This document shows positions 1-8,570 of a stretch of 64,000 nucleotides of DNA, in pieces. Position 1 is the first letter of the stretch, and each line of letters opens with the position of its first letter. Both the position numbers and the translations under genes were made by a program. The notes under the pieces are model-generated. The model worked only from the letters and a program-made list of their open reading frames with translations. It ran no database searches and was not told the origin of the DNA. The stretch lies in NCBI GenBank assembly GCA_000702025.1, contig JNKJ01000022.1, positions 1 through 64,000 on the forward strand, read 5' to 3'. The DNA comes from Blautia schinkii DSM 10518 (GTDB lineage Bacteria > Bacillota > Clostridia > Lachnospirales > Lachnospiraceae).

Positions 1-316
1 CAGCTACATGGATTACTATAATAATGAGCGTTACCAGTGGGATCTTGCAAAGCTTTCCCCAAACGAGTTTTATGAATTTTTCACCACCGGGGAATATCCG
101 CTGGATATCCCTGGCAGGCCGGCCTGTCCGGTGATCGCCAAAAAACCGGAGGAATTAGGCGCCGGGGTGCTTCAAGGCACAATAGCTACTTAAAACATCA
201 TAGAATACCATGATAATAGAAAACAGGACATCTGGGCACAGGATACAGGCACCAAAGAGGTGGCAAAACTAAATCGCCCCACTTTCAAAAATGTCCTTGA
301 CAAGGGGTACAGTTCA
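1..316 (+). mobile_element. IS3-type insertion sequence, right end
   Basis: This covers the transposase tail plus about 120 bases of non-coding end. IS3-family elements end in CA; a CA occurs at 315-316, exactly where the 13-base left arm of the next hairpin element begins (317-329). That coincidence suggests the IS inserted into that arm. The left end and target duplication are outside the window, so the boundary is an inference. Confidence 0.6.
2..193 (+). CDS. IS3-family transposase, C-terminal fragment (5' end outside window)
   Basis: The reading frame is open from the window edge and stops at 193. The peptide contains DYYNNERYQWDLAKLSPNEF and ends a little after GEYPLD, the signature C-terminal end of the DDE integrase of IS3/IS150-type elements, where YNN.R.Q..L..LSP is conserved. 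Only about 63 residues are present, so catalytic DDE residues lie outside the window. The start cannot be judged. It is probably the orfB part of an intact or recent insertion sequence, because the frame is undamaged and an IS end can be placed 123 bases downstream. Confidence 0.85.
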   Translation, partial: SYMDYYNNERYQWDLAKLSPNEFYEFFTTGEYPLDIPGRPACPVIAKKPEELGAGVLQGTIAT

Positions 317-448
317 GTCTTGTCAGGCAATTTGCGGAAGCGCGCCTGAAAATCCAGTTCTTACGGAGGTTTAGGCGCGAAGGCTCTCCTGAGCGTCTTA
401 GCCGCAGTTAGAACTTAGTTGAAGGCAAGCGAGCATGCCTGACAAGAC
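317..448. repeat. Hairpin-core element, copy 1 (left arm truncated)
   Basis: A 13-base inverted repeat (317-329 against 436-448, starting GTCTTGTCAGG) encloses a 106-base core that recurs at 16327-16433 with about 80 percent identity by eye. The core opens with TTTGCGGAAGCGCGCCTGAA and closes with GAAGGCAAGCGAGCA. Inside it AGTTCT (356-361) pairs with AGAACT (410-415), and AGGC/GTCT with GCTC/GAGC form a second stem at 373-398. The C-rich right flank to about 520 also resembles the flank of copy 2. No coding capacity is seen. I do not recognise the family. Confidence 0.7.
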
Positions 449-522
449 ACTGCCAACACCCCGCCCCGGATTTCCTTCCCCTCACCGTACGAAAACTTTC
501 CAGGGGACTCCCCCCAACCCCA

Positions 523-551
523 TTGACTTATTTTGGGGGTGAACATATAAT
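523..551 (+). promoter_or_regulatory. Sigma-A promoter for the sugar-binding lipoprotein gene
   Basis: TTGACT at 523-528 and TATAAT at 546-551 with a 17-base spacer form a near-consensus vegetative promoter. Transcription would start near 558, leaving a leader of about 78 bases that contains the hairpin at 592-622. Confidence 0.8.
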
Positions 552-591
552 GAAACCAAGGCAGGCCCCCTAAAAATTGCAAATATTGTCC

Positions 592-622
592 TCAGCCCTA
601 CCTTCCGGCAGGGCTGATTTTT
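592..622 (+). terminator. Terminator-like hairpin inside the leader (possible attenuator)
   Basis: TCAGCCCT (592-599) pairs perfectly with AGGGCTGA (610-617) and is followed by five T residues. It sits between the strong promoter at 523-551 and the ATG at 636, and the ribosome site begins two bases after the T run. It may end read-through from the left or attenuate the downstream gene; no alternative antiterminator was worked out. Confidence 0.6.
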
Positions 623-635
623 GTAGGTGATCAAT

Positions 636-1577
636 ATGAAAAAAAGAACAACCGCCGCAGGCGGACTGATATTATGCACATGTATAGCCATGCTCTGCGG
701 CTGTATTTACAATACCGAAACACCGGCCGCAAAAGAGCCGTTCACCATTGGCGTGGTAACCAAATCCCGCTCCAGTGAATATTGGCTCACAGTGTGTTCC
801 GGGATGGAGAAAGCTGCCGAGGAATACGGCGCAGATCTCGTGATCCTATACCCGGATACAGAAGAAAACGCACTTCTTCAGCAGAGAATGCTGGAGGATT
901 TAGTGAAGAAAAACGTGGATGCTCTGGCTGTTTCGCCCATTGATTCCACCAATAACGCTTATATAGAAAAAGCAATGGAAAAGGATATCCCGGTATATGC
1001 CTATGACACCAGAATCCTGGATTATGACGTGCCTTACATAGGCATTGATAACCATAAGGCAGGCTATGAGTTGGCAGAGGCGCTTGCTGAGAAGCTTGAA
1101 TATGAGGGAAAAGTGGGGATTGTCACAGGTGAGTTAAACCAGGATTCCCATGAGCAGCGTCTGCAGGGGTTCCGGGATTACATCAAGGAGCAGCCAAAGA
1201 TGGAGATTGCATTTGTCGAGAGCGGCTACAGCAATAAACAGATTTCTGATAAGCGTATCCGGGAAATTGTGAGCGAGAATCCGGAGCTTAAGGGGATTAT
1301 GGCTACCAGTGCAGTGACAGGACTGGGGCTTATGGAGAGTGTTAAAGGACGGGGGATACAGATTGCGTCTATTGATGTGCAGGAGGATGCAATCAAGGCT
1401 GTTTCCAATGGGGAAATGGCGGTATTGGCTGCCCAGGACGGGTATAAGATTGGGTATGAAACCGTTGTCTATATTATGGATGAAGCTAACGGCAGAGAGC
1501 GGGAGCATGACGAAATTCTTGACATCTCCATACTTACGGAGGCCAATGCAAAGGAGTACAAGGACCTAAAAAAATGA
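636..1577 (+). CDS. Periplasmic-binding-protein-like sugar-binding lipoprotein
   Basis: A type 1 periplasmic binding protein of the ribose/xylose/inositol group, 313 residues. The N-terminus is a lipoprotein signal: a charged MKKR start, a hydrophobic run and the lipobox LCGC with the lipidated cysteine near residue 23. The mature part opens with FTIGVVTKSRSSEYW, the usual first strand of the fold, and has the paired lobes (DALAVSPIDS, YIGIDNHKAG, KVGIVTGE). ATG 636 is chosen over GTG 627 because AGGTG at 625-629 is well spaced from it. No ABC permease or ATPase lies nearby. The neighbours are a symporter and a YesM/YesN pair, so a sensory rather than transport role is my inference. Confidence 0.85.
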   Translation: MKKRTTAAGGLILCTCIAMLCGCIYNTETPAAKEPFTIGVVTKSRSSEYWLTVCSGMEKAAEEYGADLVILYPDTEENALLQQRMLEDLVKKNVDALAVSPIDSTNNAYIEKAMEKDIPVYAYDTRILDYDVPYIGIDNHKAGYELAEALAEKLEYEGKVGIVTGELNQDSHEQRLQGFRDYIKEQPKMEIAFVESGYSNKQISDKRIREIVSENPELKGIMATSAVTGLGLMESVKGRGIQIASIDVQEDAIKAVSNGEMAVLAAQDGYKIGYETVVYIMDEANGREREHDEILDISILTEANAKEYKDLKK

Positions 1578-1596
1578 CACAAAAACCATAAAATAT

Positions 1597-1617
1597 GACA
1601 TAAAAATAGGACAACAT
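1597..1617 (+). promoter_or_regulatory. Candidate regulator site shared with iolE upstream region
   Basis: The site reads GACA, T, AAAAATA, G, then GACAACAT. It matches 8571-8591 at 19 of 21 positions and lies at nearly the same distance from the next start codon (188 against 198 bases). The two direct GACA half-sites are 13 bases apart, a layout typical of AraC-type regulators, so the YesN-like protein at 6959 is the natural candidate. No binding evidence exists here. Confidence 0.45.
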
Positions 1618-1621
1618 ATAG

Positions 1622-1658
1622 AAAAAAAGATGCTTTTTCCGGGAAGCGTCTTTTTTTT
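1622..1658 (+). terminator. Rho-independent terminator after the binding-protein gene
   Basis: The A-rich left arm ending AAGATGCTT pairs with GAAGCGTCTT at 1643-1652, with one G-T pair, followed by a run of T to 1658. Because the left arm is A-rich the structure could also work on the minus strand. Confidence 0.8.
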
Positions 1659-1804
1659 ATGTTCAGGGTCTCCAAGGCACGGAAAATCCTTAAAAAAACA
1701 ACCAAAATCCAAAATTTGACTGGCTGGGTTTCTGCTGTCAAAAAGGTAAAATAAGATTATCAAAAGGAACGAAATACCAATCAGAAAGGAAGGTAAGAAA
1801 GAGA

Positions 1805-3424
1805 ATGTTTACTATTATAAGCTTCTTAGTCTGCATGGGACTCGTAGCGTTCTACGTTGTCAGGCAGGTAAGAAAAACAAATCTCAAATCACAAGATGGT
1901 TATTTCCTGGCAGGCCGCTCCCTCACAGCACCCGTTATCGCGAGCTCCATCATCCTGACAAATTTATCTACTGAGCAGCTCATCGGACAGAGCGGCCAGG
2001 CGTTTAAAGTGGGGATGGGCCCTATGGCATGGGAGGCGACCTCCTGTATCGCCACGGTTATGCTGGCGGCAGTTTTTCTTCCCAGATATTTAAAGGCGGG
2101 AGTTACCACCATCCCGGAATTCCTGAAAACAAGATTCGATGAGACGACTAAGCGTATCATCACTGTATTATTCCTGTTGGGCTATCTGTTCTGCTATCTG
2201 CCCACAGTACTCTACTCCGGTGCACTGGTGTTCAATCAGATTTTCGGAGTGAGCAAGGCGCTGGAATGTACAGATTTTCAGGCAGTAATCCTGGTGGCGA
2301 CAGCCCTTGGAGTGATTGGCGCGGCCTATGCAATCATCGGTGGTCTGAAGGCTTCCGCCTCCGCGGATACATTGTTCGGCATCGGCCTCATTATAGGCGG
2401 TACCATGATTCCGATTCTTGGTATTACAAGCATTGGGGACGGCAGTTTTATAGAAGGACTCAAGCAGCTTGTGCAGCTTGTTCCGGCCGGACACTTTAAT
2501 GCCATCAACCCGGCTAACGCGAAATCACCCATGGTTCCCTGGCCGCTCTTGTTTACAGGTATGATGTTTAACAACCTGTTTTACTGGTGTACGAACCAGT
2601 CCATTATCCAGAGAGCTCTGGCAGCGAAGAACTTAAAGGAAGCACAGAAGGGCGCGGTACTTGCGGGCTGCTTCAAACTGCTCACACCGCTTGTAATCAC
2701 TTTCTGCGGAATCATTACTTACGGTAAATTCAGTGGTACGGAAACGTTTAATATGATTTCGGAAAATATGGACCTTGCATACCCGCAGCTTGTAACGTCG
2801 GTTCTTCCGAACGCACTTTTAGGCTTCTTTGCGGCAGTCCTTTTCGGGGCAATCATGAGCTCCTTCAACGGTGCACTCAACGGCTCCATTGCCATGTACA
2901 CCCTGGATTTACATAAACCAATGTTTAACCCACAGGCATCTGACGAGCACATTGTAAAGGTGGGCAGACGCTTCGGCCTTGTCCTGGCTCTCGTCTCTGT
3001 ATGTGTAGCTCCGCTGATCAGCTTTTTCCCGGCTGGACTTTACGATTTCCTGCAGTCCTGCTTCGGATTTTATAATATGCCAATCCTGGCAGCGGTGATC
3101 ATCGGTATCTTCTCAAAGAAAGTACCTGCCCTGGGACCGAAGGTGGCTCTTATCACACATGTAATACTGTACTCTGTATCAAAAATGATACCTGGTGTCC
3201 GCGACCTGCATTACCTGTATGTGCTTTCCGCACTTTTTGTAATCGACATCTGCATCATGCTGGTAATCGGAAAAATGCGTCCAAGAGAAACGGATTTCGT
3301 TCTGCAGGATGTAAAAGCAGTAGATCTTTCTCCCTGGAAGAATTTAAAGATTGCATCTATTATCTTAGTTGCAGTGCTGATTCTGGAATACGTGGTATTC
3401 TCACCTTTGGGATTAGCCAGATAG
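1805..3424 (+). CDS. Sodium:solute symporter (SSS family), probable inositol/sugar importer
   Basis: A polytopic membrane protein of 539 residues, within the usual length of SGLT-type symporters. Family features visible are the DGYFLAGRSL segment after the first helix, the SSIILTNLSTEQLIGQSG segment in the second, and about 13 to 14 hydrophobic helices. It would import a sugar or cyclitol with sodium. Placement between a sugar-binding lipoprotein and IolG/IolE-like enzymes points to myo-inositol or a related polyol, but the substrate cannot be read from sequence. A ribosome site AAAGGAAGG at 1785-1793 precedes ATG 1805 with a slightly long gap. Confidence 0.85.
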   Translation: MFTIISFLVCMGLVAFYVVRQVRKTNLKSQDGYFLAGRSLTAPVIASSIILTNLSTEQLIGQSGQAFKVGMGPMAWEATSCIATVMLAAVFLPRYLKAGVTTIPEFLKTRFDETTKRIITVLFLLGYLFCYLPTVLYSGALVFNQIFGVSKALECTDFQAVILVATALGVIGAAYAIIGGLKASASADTLFGIGLIIGGTMIPILGITSIGDGSFIEGLKQLVQLVPAGHFNAINPANAKSPMVPWPLLFTGMMFNNLFYWCTNQSIIQRALAAKNLKEAQKGAVLAGCFKLLTPLVITFCGIITYGKFSGTETFNMISENMDLAYPQLVTSVLPNALLGFFAAVLFGAIMSSFNGALNGSIAMYTLDLHKPMFNPQASDEHIVKVGRRFGLVLALVSVCVAPLISFFPAGLYDFLQSCFGFYNMPILAAVIIGIFSKKVPALGPKVALITHVILYSVSKMIPGVRDLHYLYVLSALFVIDICIMLVIGKMRPRETDFVLQDVKAVDLSPWKNLKIASIILVAVLILEYVVFSPLGLAR

Positions 3425-3559
3425 GCATAGCAAAATTTGGAGAAAGTCGAAATACTGTGAACCGTTAGAGCAAATTTAAATGCGCTTGAACCAGTACAAA
3501 TTTGTGCAAATCAGAGAATTTTTCGCGGAATGAAGGAAATGATTGCACACTTAAAATAA

Positions 3560-3605
3560 GCGTGCTATTATGAGAATATAACAATAAAACCTCATTGTAG
3601 CACGC
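3560..3605 (+). terminator. Long hairpin after the symporter gene
   Basis: Arms at 3560-3574 and 3591-3605 (starting GCGTGCTA and ending TAGCACGC) pair at 13 of 15 positions plus one G-T, around a 16-base AT-rich loop. No T run follows, so termination is uncertain; it could also be an RNA-processing or stabilising stem. Confidence 0.4.
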
Positions 3606-3640
3606 AAGCACACAACGTAATTACATGTAGAGAATTGTAA

Positions 3641-3791
3641 CTGGTATAGTGAATACTATATTCTGATGCGTTGACGTACGATACTGTTTTATATGTAAGG
3701 CCGGGGAATTAGTCGTAGCCAAGTGTAGACTAACGCCAGATGAACGATCAGACAAGTTAGTGTGCCGATTACGTAGCGCTCACTATACCAG
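3641..3791 (+). other. Structured intergenic region upstream of the IolG-like gene
   Basis: CTGGTATAGTGA (3641-3652) is perfectly inverted at 3780-3791. Inside, GCG and ACGTA on the left match TACGT and CGC on the right, extending the stem past an internal loop, and TTAGTC/GACTAA around 3709-3733 make a further hairpin. The 416-base gap 3425-3840 otherwise shows no gene. It may be a cis-acting leader of the next gene or a small RNA; I matched it to no riboswitch class I know. Confidence 0.45.
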
Positions 3792-3840
3792 GTTGATATG
3801 AAATAATTACACGGAATGGTATAAATGGAGGTTTTATAAA

Positions 3841-4860
3841 ATGAAGAAAGTAAAAGTGGGAATCGCAGGGCTTGGAAGATTAGGAAAAGTACATGCCAAC
3901 AATATCGCGTTTAAAATCCCGAATGCAGAGCTCACAGCAGCCTGCTCCATCGTGCCGGCAGAGCTGGATTATGCAAAGGAAGTGCTGGGCGTGCAGGATG
4001 TATACAGTGATTACAGAGAAATGCTGGCAAAGGCAGACATCGATGCAGTGGCCATCGTTACCACCAGCGGAGAGCATTGCTGGCAGATTGAAGCTGCTTT
4101 AGATGCAGGCAAGCATGTTTTCTCAGATAAGCCTCTGGGCGTGAATGTAGAGGAATGTAAGCTTGCTGAGGCAGCGGTGGAGCGCCATCCTGAGCTGACA
4201 TTTTTCTTAGGCTTTATGAGAAGATTTGACCCTTCCTACGCATATGCGAAGAAGAAAATCGAGGAAGGACTGATCGGAACTCCATATATGGTAAAGGCGA
4301 CCGGCATTGACCCGGAGGCACTCGTTGAGGGAGCAATCAAATTCGCGGCTACCAGCGGAGGGATTTTCATTGACATGGCGATTCATGATATTGACCTGAT
4401 GCGCTGGTTCTTAGGAAGCGACCCGGTTGAGGTATATGCGGCAGGCGCTACCTTCAAGCACCCGGAATTCAAGGCTGTGGGCGATGACGAGACAGGTGTT
4501 GCCATGTATAAATGTGCAAACGGTGCGCTTGGCTTCGTGCATGTGGGACGTACCGCGGCACATGGCTACCATGTGGAGACAGAGGTCGTGGGAACAGAAG
4601 GCAGCTTACGCATCAGCCCCGTACCGGAAAAGAATCTCTGCATGATCTACGACAAGAACGGTGCGGTAAAAGAGTGCGTGAGCGGTTTCCCGGAGAGATT
4701 CGACGAATCCTACCGCCTGGAAATGGAAGAGTTCATAAACTGTGTACAGAAAGGCGTAAAGCCGGATGTAAAAGTATACGATGGTACGAAATCCACCCAG
4801 ATTGGTTTTGCAACCACAGAAGCGTGGAAAAAGGGCGGAATCGTAAAAATAGAATATTGA
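3841..4860 (+). CDS. iolG: Gfo/Idh/MocA oxidoreductase, inositol 2-dehydrogenase-like
   Basis: An NAD(P)-dependent dehydrogenase of 339 residues, the normal length for IolG-type enzymes that oxidise myo-inositol to 2-keto-inositol. The Rossmann motif GIAGLGRLGKVHA is at residues 7-19. The usual EKP motif appears as DKP within FSDKPLG, keeping the lysine, and the catalytic Asp and His lie in FIDMAIHDIDLMRW. TGGAGG stands upstream of ATG 3841. The symporter and the IolE-like gene at 8790 support an inositol role, though related enzymes act on other sugars, so the symbol is by similarity and context. Confidence 0.75.
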   Translation: MKKVKVGIAGLGRLGKVHANNIAFKIPNAELTAACSIVPAELDYAKEVLGVQDVYSDYREMLAKADIDAVAIVTTSGEHCWQIEAALDAGKHVFSDKPLGVNVEECKLAEAAVERHPELTFFLGFMRRFDPSYAYAKKKIEEGLIGTPYMVKATGIDPEALVEGAIKFAATSGGIFIDMAIHDIDLMRWFLGSDPVEVYAAGATFKHPEFKAVGDDETGVAMYKCANGALGFVHVGRTAAHGYHVETEVVGTEGSLRISPVPEKNLCMIYDKNGAVKECVSGFPERFDESYRLEMEEFINCVQKGVKPDVKVYDGTKSTQIGFATTEAWKKGGIVKIEY

Positions 4861-4877
4861 TTAGTTTTGATCGTAGC

Positions 4878-4907
4878 AGGCATGCCGCAGGAAAGCGCGG
4901 TATGCCT
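4878..4907 (+). terminator. Hairpin after the IolG-like gene
   Basis: An 11-bp stem (4878-4888 with 4897-4907, AGGCATGCCGC against GCGGTATGCCT, one G-T pair) has an 8-base loop. There is no T run, so it may only partly terminate or may stabilise the upstream transcript. Confidence 0.4.
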
Positions 4908-4994
4908 TAACGTGCCTTGGAGCGTGTCTGAAACTTCATTCCGACAATCTGTACGCTCTGAAGCGCCGAAGCGGTCCGACGGAAAGGAAAACTT

Positions 4995-6956
4995 ATGCTG
5001 CGCAGTATCCGAAGTAAGGTGCTGATGGCGATCATCGGGGTCACCCTGCTCACGGCCTCGGCCATCACCCTGGTATTTTATATGAAATCCTCCGTACTCA
5101 TAGAGGAAAACTATACCTTTAATACGAGTGAGCGAACAGGCCAGCTTGTGCGCACAATGGACCAGGAGCTGGCCGATGTGTATTTCATCAATACAAGCGC
5201 GGCGTGTGATCCTGCTCTGGAAGCGCTGGTGAACCGCTATCGTGAGCAAAAAAGCGATTCTGTCCTGGAGGAGATTGCCTCCCTCCTGCATGAATACAGC
5301 AGCAGAAACCACACGTTGGAATCTATCTATCTTGTGATGGGAGAGGAAAGGCTGGCGGTGACCTCTCAGGATTATCCGCTCTACCGTAAGAATATACCGG
5401 AGGAGACGGTCGCTCAGGTGGGGATGCTTGCGGAGGAATACGTCACTCCCGTGGTGCAGGAGGACTTTGTACATAGCTCGGGCAGGGTCATCACACTTCC
5501 CCAGATAATGACAGCCGGCTCTTTTGAGGACGTGTATCTGCTGGCAAATATCAATGAGCGGACGCTTTACTATGATTACCTGGACGGCCTCCAGGGGGAA
5601 AAGGCCTCTCAGGTACTGCTTTTAAACCGTCAGGGGGAGATTATCTCAGCCCCGGATTCCTCCTTGGTGGGTACGGTATACGAGGCGGGGGAAGGACAGG
5701 AGCTGCCTCTTACAGACGGCGTTTATAAGCAGGGGCGGTCAGGAGAAATCAGGATTTTTAACCGTGGGGATTTTTCGGAGTGCGCCATACTTCTCTCTGT
5801 GACAAGAGGAGAGATATTGAAGGAACTCAACCAGATGCAGGTCTTTCTGCTGCTGATTCTGGCGATTTTCCTGGCACTTTCCCTGATACCTGCCAAGCTC
5901 ATAGCGGGGACTGTTTACCGTCCCTTAAAGAAGCTTACCTCAGCCATGGAGGAGGTTTCCCAGGGCGAGCTGGAGGTGCGGGCCGAGGTGGTGAGCAAGG
6001 ATGAAATCGGCAAGCTTTCCAATACCTTCAACCATATGCTCGACCAGATCGAGGAGCTGATCCAGCGGCTTCTGGAGGAAGAAAACCAGAAAAAGGATGC
6101 GGAGCTTGAGGCACTGCAGTACCAGATTACGCCGCATTTTATGTATAATACCTTGAATTCCATCAAGTTTGCCGCCCTGGTCAAGGGGGAAAAGGAGCTT
6201 GGCGGACTCATCGGAGATTTTGTGGAGCTCCTCCAGACAACTATCAGCAAGAAAGGCGCTATGATAACCGTTGCCGACGAGCTGCACATTCTGGGCTGCT
6301 ATCTGAACCTGCAGAGTTTCCGGTACGGAGGGACCATCAAGGTGGAATATGAGGTGGAAAAAGAAGCGGAAAACTGTCTGCTTCCCCGCCTCCTTCTGCA
6401 GCCCCTTGTAGAAAACGCCATCCTTCACGGCATAGATTTAAAAAAAGAGGAGGGCCGCATCCTCATCCGCGCCGGGATAAAAGACGGTCTGCTGCGCATT
6501 GACGTGACTGACAATGGGCGGGGTATGACAGAGGAGCAGATCCATACGCTTCTAAACAGCAAGGTAAAGAAAACCAGCGGCTTAAGTGCCATCGGTATCC
6601 CGAATATCAGAGACAGGCTGCATTTGTATTATGGGGAAAAAGGCACGATCACTTATCAAAGCGGCCACACGGGCACGACAGCGACGGTATCCCTGCCCGC
6701 AGCCCGTGCCGCAGATAGGCCGCCGCATAATAGCGCCGGGCCGCTGTGGAATATGGCCGAGCCGTTGAATGATAGCGCTGAGAAGCAGCATAATGAGGCC
6801 GACCCGTTGCATAATGGAGTTGGGGAGCTACACAATGAGGACGAGGCACAGAATAATAGTGCGGGGGTAATGAGCAATGAGGTTGAGCCGCTGCGCAATA
6901 AGGCTGAGCCGCTGCGCAAGGTGGATAAGGCTGACAAGTCAGAGAGGGGGGTCTAA
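4995..6956 (+). CDS. YesM/LytS-type sensor histidine kinase
   Basis: A 653-residue membrane sensor kinase. It has an N-terminal helix (about 8-30), an extracellular domain, a second helix near 280-305, a HAMP linker, then a His_kinase domain with QITPHFMYNTLNS (phospho-accepting His near residue 381) and an HATPase domain with LLLQPLVENAILHG and DNGRGM. This is the class that pairs with YesN regulators, and such a regulator starts two bases after its stop. The last 80 or so residues are an odd degenerate repeat beyond the catalytic domain. With the binding lipoprotein at 636 it resembles binding-protein/LytS/YesN sugar-sensing sets. Confidence 0.9.
   Translation: MLRSIRSKVLMAIIGVTLLTASAITLVFYMKSSVLIEENYTFNTSERTGQLVRTMDQELADVYFINTSAACDPALEALVNRYREQKSDSVLEEIASLLHEYSSRNHTLESIYLVMGEERLAVTSQDYPLYRKNIPEETVAQVGMLAEEYVTPVVQEDFVHSSGRVITLPQIMTAGSFEDVYLLANINERTLYYDYLDGLQGEKASQVLLLNRQGEIISAPDSSLVGTVYEAGEGQELPLTDGVYKQGRSGEIRIFNRGDFSECAILLSVTRGEILKELNQMQVFLLLILAIFLALSLIPAKLIAGTVYRPLKKLTSAMEEVSQGELEVRAEVVSKDEIGKLSNTFNHMLDQIEELIQRLLEEENQKKDAELEALQYQITPHFMYNTLNSIKFAALVKGEKELGGLIGDFVELLQTTISKKGAMITVADELHILGCYLNLQSFRYGGTIKVEYEVEKEAENCLLPRLLLQPLVENAILHGIDLKKEEGRILIRAGIKDGLLRIDVTDNGRGMTEEQIHTLLNSKVKKTSGLSAIGIPNIRDRLHLYYGEKGTITYQSGHTGTTATVSLPAARAADRPPHNSAGPLWNMAEPLNDSAEKQHNEADPLHNGVGELHNEDEAQNNSAGVMSNEVEPLRNKAEPLRKVDKADKSERGV
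6716..6925 (+). repeat. Degenerate short repeat at the 3' end of the kinase gene
   Basis: The tail coding sequence repeats the theme PL.N.AEPL.N.AE seven or more times (AEPLND, ADPLHN, VEPLRN, AEPLRK), with CCGCTGCGCAA units still nearly identical at 6889-6919. It follows the last conserved ATPase motif, so it adds a polar, probably disordered tail. Confidence 0.7.
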
Positions 6957-6958
6957 CT

Positions 6959-8545
6959 ATGTTTCGTACACTACTTGTGGATGACGATTTTTTAGTGAGA
7001 AGTTATCTGAAAACGCTCTCATCCTGGGAGAAGGAAGGCTATGAGCTGGCTGCGGATGTGCGGGACGGTGAGGAGGCGCTTCGCGTGCTTGCGGATGAGC
7101 CCATAGATTTGGTGATCACGGATGTTTCCATGCCGCTTATGGACGGCATTGAGCTGATACGGAGAATACGCGAAACAGATTCGGGGATTTATATTGTGGT
7201 GCTGAGCTGCCACGATGATTTTGAATATGTCAAGGAAGCCATGCGTCTGGGTGCAAATGAATATGTGCTGAAAAACTCTCTGGACGAGGACAGTCTTTCC
7301 CATATTCTTAGCAACGCCGCCGTACAAATCCGCCGCCAGAGGGAGAAAAGCACTCAGGAGGAGCATGTAAAAAAGCTGGTGAAAATAGGCAGTCAGAAGC
7401 TGAAATACCATTTTTTCAACCAGCTTATTTCCGGGATGATAAGTCCTGAGGAAAAAGAGGAGGAGCGGCGCAAGGCGGGCATAACCGGAAGCTATCTGAA
7501 CAGCGCTGTGATCGCCATGTATCTGGAGGAATGGACGCAGCACACAGAGCAGTGGTCCATGGTGGAAGCAGAGCAATATTCCCAGCGTTTTCTAAGTGAT
7601 ATCGCGGATGAACTCGAGCAGGTGCTGGGCGTGGAGAGCGAGGCTGCGGAGGTGGTGGACCTGGGCTCAGGGATTTTCTGCTGCTTCCTGGATTTCGCAC
7701 AGGAGCGGAGAAGCAGTGTGATGCAGCAAAGACTGACTGCCGCTGCCTCGGCATGTCTTCGCTGCTGTAAGAACGAGCCTTATACTTTCGGAATCTGTGT
7801 GAGCAGCATTTGCATGGGGCAGGACGGTATCCGCCAGGCATACCAACAGGCGCGTGAGATGATGAAGCAGAGCTTTTACGATAACAGCGGAATACTCTAT
7901 TATGATGCGGCCAAGCCTCTGGGCAATTCACTTCCGCTGAGAGCGCAGAGACTTGAGGAAATCCTTGAGGAGTATTTTGCCAAGCGGAAAAATGATGAGC
8001 TGCAGAAAGAATTGGAACGGGTATTTCAGGATTTCGAGGAGCAATATACGGACAGCCGCCAGGTGATCCATTGGCTTAAAGACATGGATAAAAAAGCAGA
8101 TATCAGCCGGGAGCCTGAAGTTTACCGCCACATCCGCACCCTTGCCCAGGTACGTCAGCTTTGTACTGAGTATGGGGAGCAGATGCTTGGCGGCAGCAGC
8201 CGCAGTATCCCGGAGGGAGTGTGCGCAGTTGTCAGAACCGCAATCACCTATCTCCACGAGCACTTTAAAAACCCCATCGGTCTTACGGAGGCTGCCGCTG
8301 CCGCCGGCGTGAATCCGGCTTATTTAAGCTTTTTATTTAAACAGGAGATGGGTATCGGTTTTTCCAATTATCTTCTGGAATATCGTATGGATTATGCCAG
8401 AGAGCTGCTGGTGCGCTCCAATTACAAAATCAAGGAGGTGGCCTCAGAGGCAGGCTTCCAGGATTACCACTATTTTTCAAAAGCGTTCAAAAAATTAAAC
8501 GGCGTAAGTCCTGCAGATTACCGCAAGGAACATACCTCGAGATAA
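6959..8545 (+). CDS. YesN-type response regulator with AraC DNA-binding domain
   Basis: 528 residues. The receiver domain comprises about residues 1-120, with DDD at 8-10 and the phospho-acceptor D55 in ITDVSMPLMDG; LSC and VLKNS carry the conserved Ser/Thr-like and Lys positions. A middle region of about 270 residues is followed by an AraC/XylS double helix-turn-helix from about 425 (ITYLHEHFKNPI, then FQDYHYFSKAFKKLNGVSP). It is translationally close to the kinase, with only two bases between. It should switch on the transport and dehydratase genes when the kinase senses its ligand. Confidence 0.9.
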   Translation: MFRTLLVDDDFLVRSYLKTLSSWEKEGYELAADVRDGEEALRVLADEPIDLVITDVSMPLMDGIELIRRIRETDSGIYIVVLSCHDDFEYVKEAMRLGANEYVLKNSLDEDSLSHILSNAAVQIRRQREKSTQEEHVKKLVKIGSQKLKYHFFNQLISGMISPEEKEEERRKAGITGSYLNSAVIAMYLEEWTQHTEQWSMVEAEQYSQRFLSDIADELEQVLGVESEAAEVVDLGSGIFCCFLDFAQERRSSVMQQRLTAAASACLRCCKNEPYTFGICVSSICMGQDGIRQAYQQAREMMKQSFYDNSGILYYDAAKPLGNSLPLRAQRLEEILEEYFAKRKNDELQKELERVFQDFEEQYTDSRQVIHWLKDMDKKADISREPEVYRHIRTLAQVRQLCTEYGEQMLGGSSRSIPEGVCAVVRTAITYLHEHFKNPIGLTEAAAAAGVNPAYLSFLFKQEMGIGFSNYLLEYRMDYARELLVRSNYKIKEVASEAGFQDYHYFSKAFKKLNGVSPADYRKEHTSR

Positions 8546-8570
8546 ATACAAAAATAAAAGCTAAAAATAA

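Noticed and set aside
482-691. Minus-strand ORF over the promoter and start of the binding-protein gene
   Set aside because: It covers a clear plus-strand promoter, terminator and signal peptide; it is a shadow frame.
3641-3791. Third copy of the hairpin-core element
   Set aside because: It also has inverted arms around about 125 bases, but its core shares no recognisable sequence with the copies at 330 and 16327.
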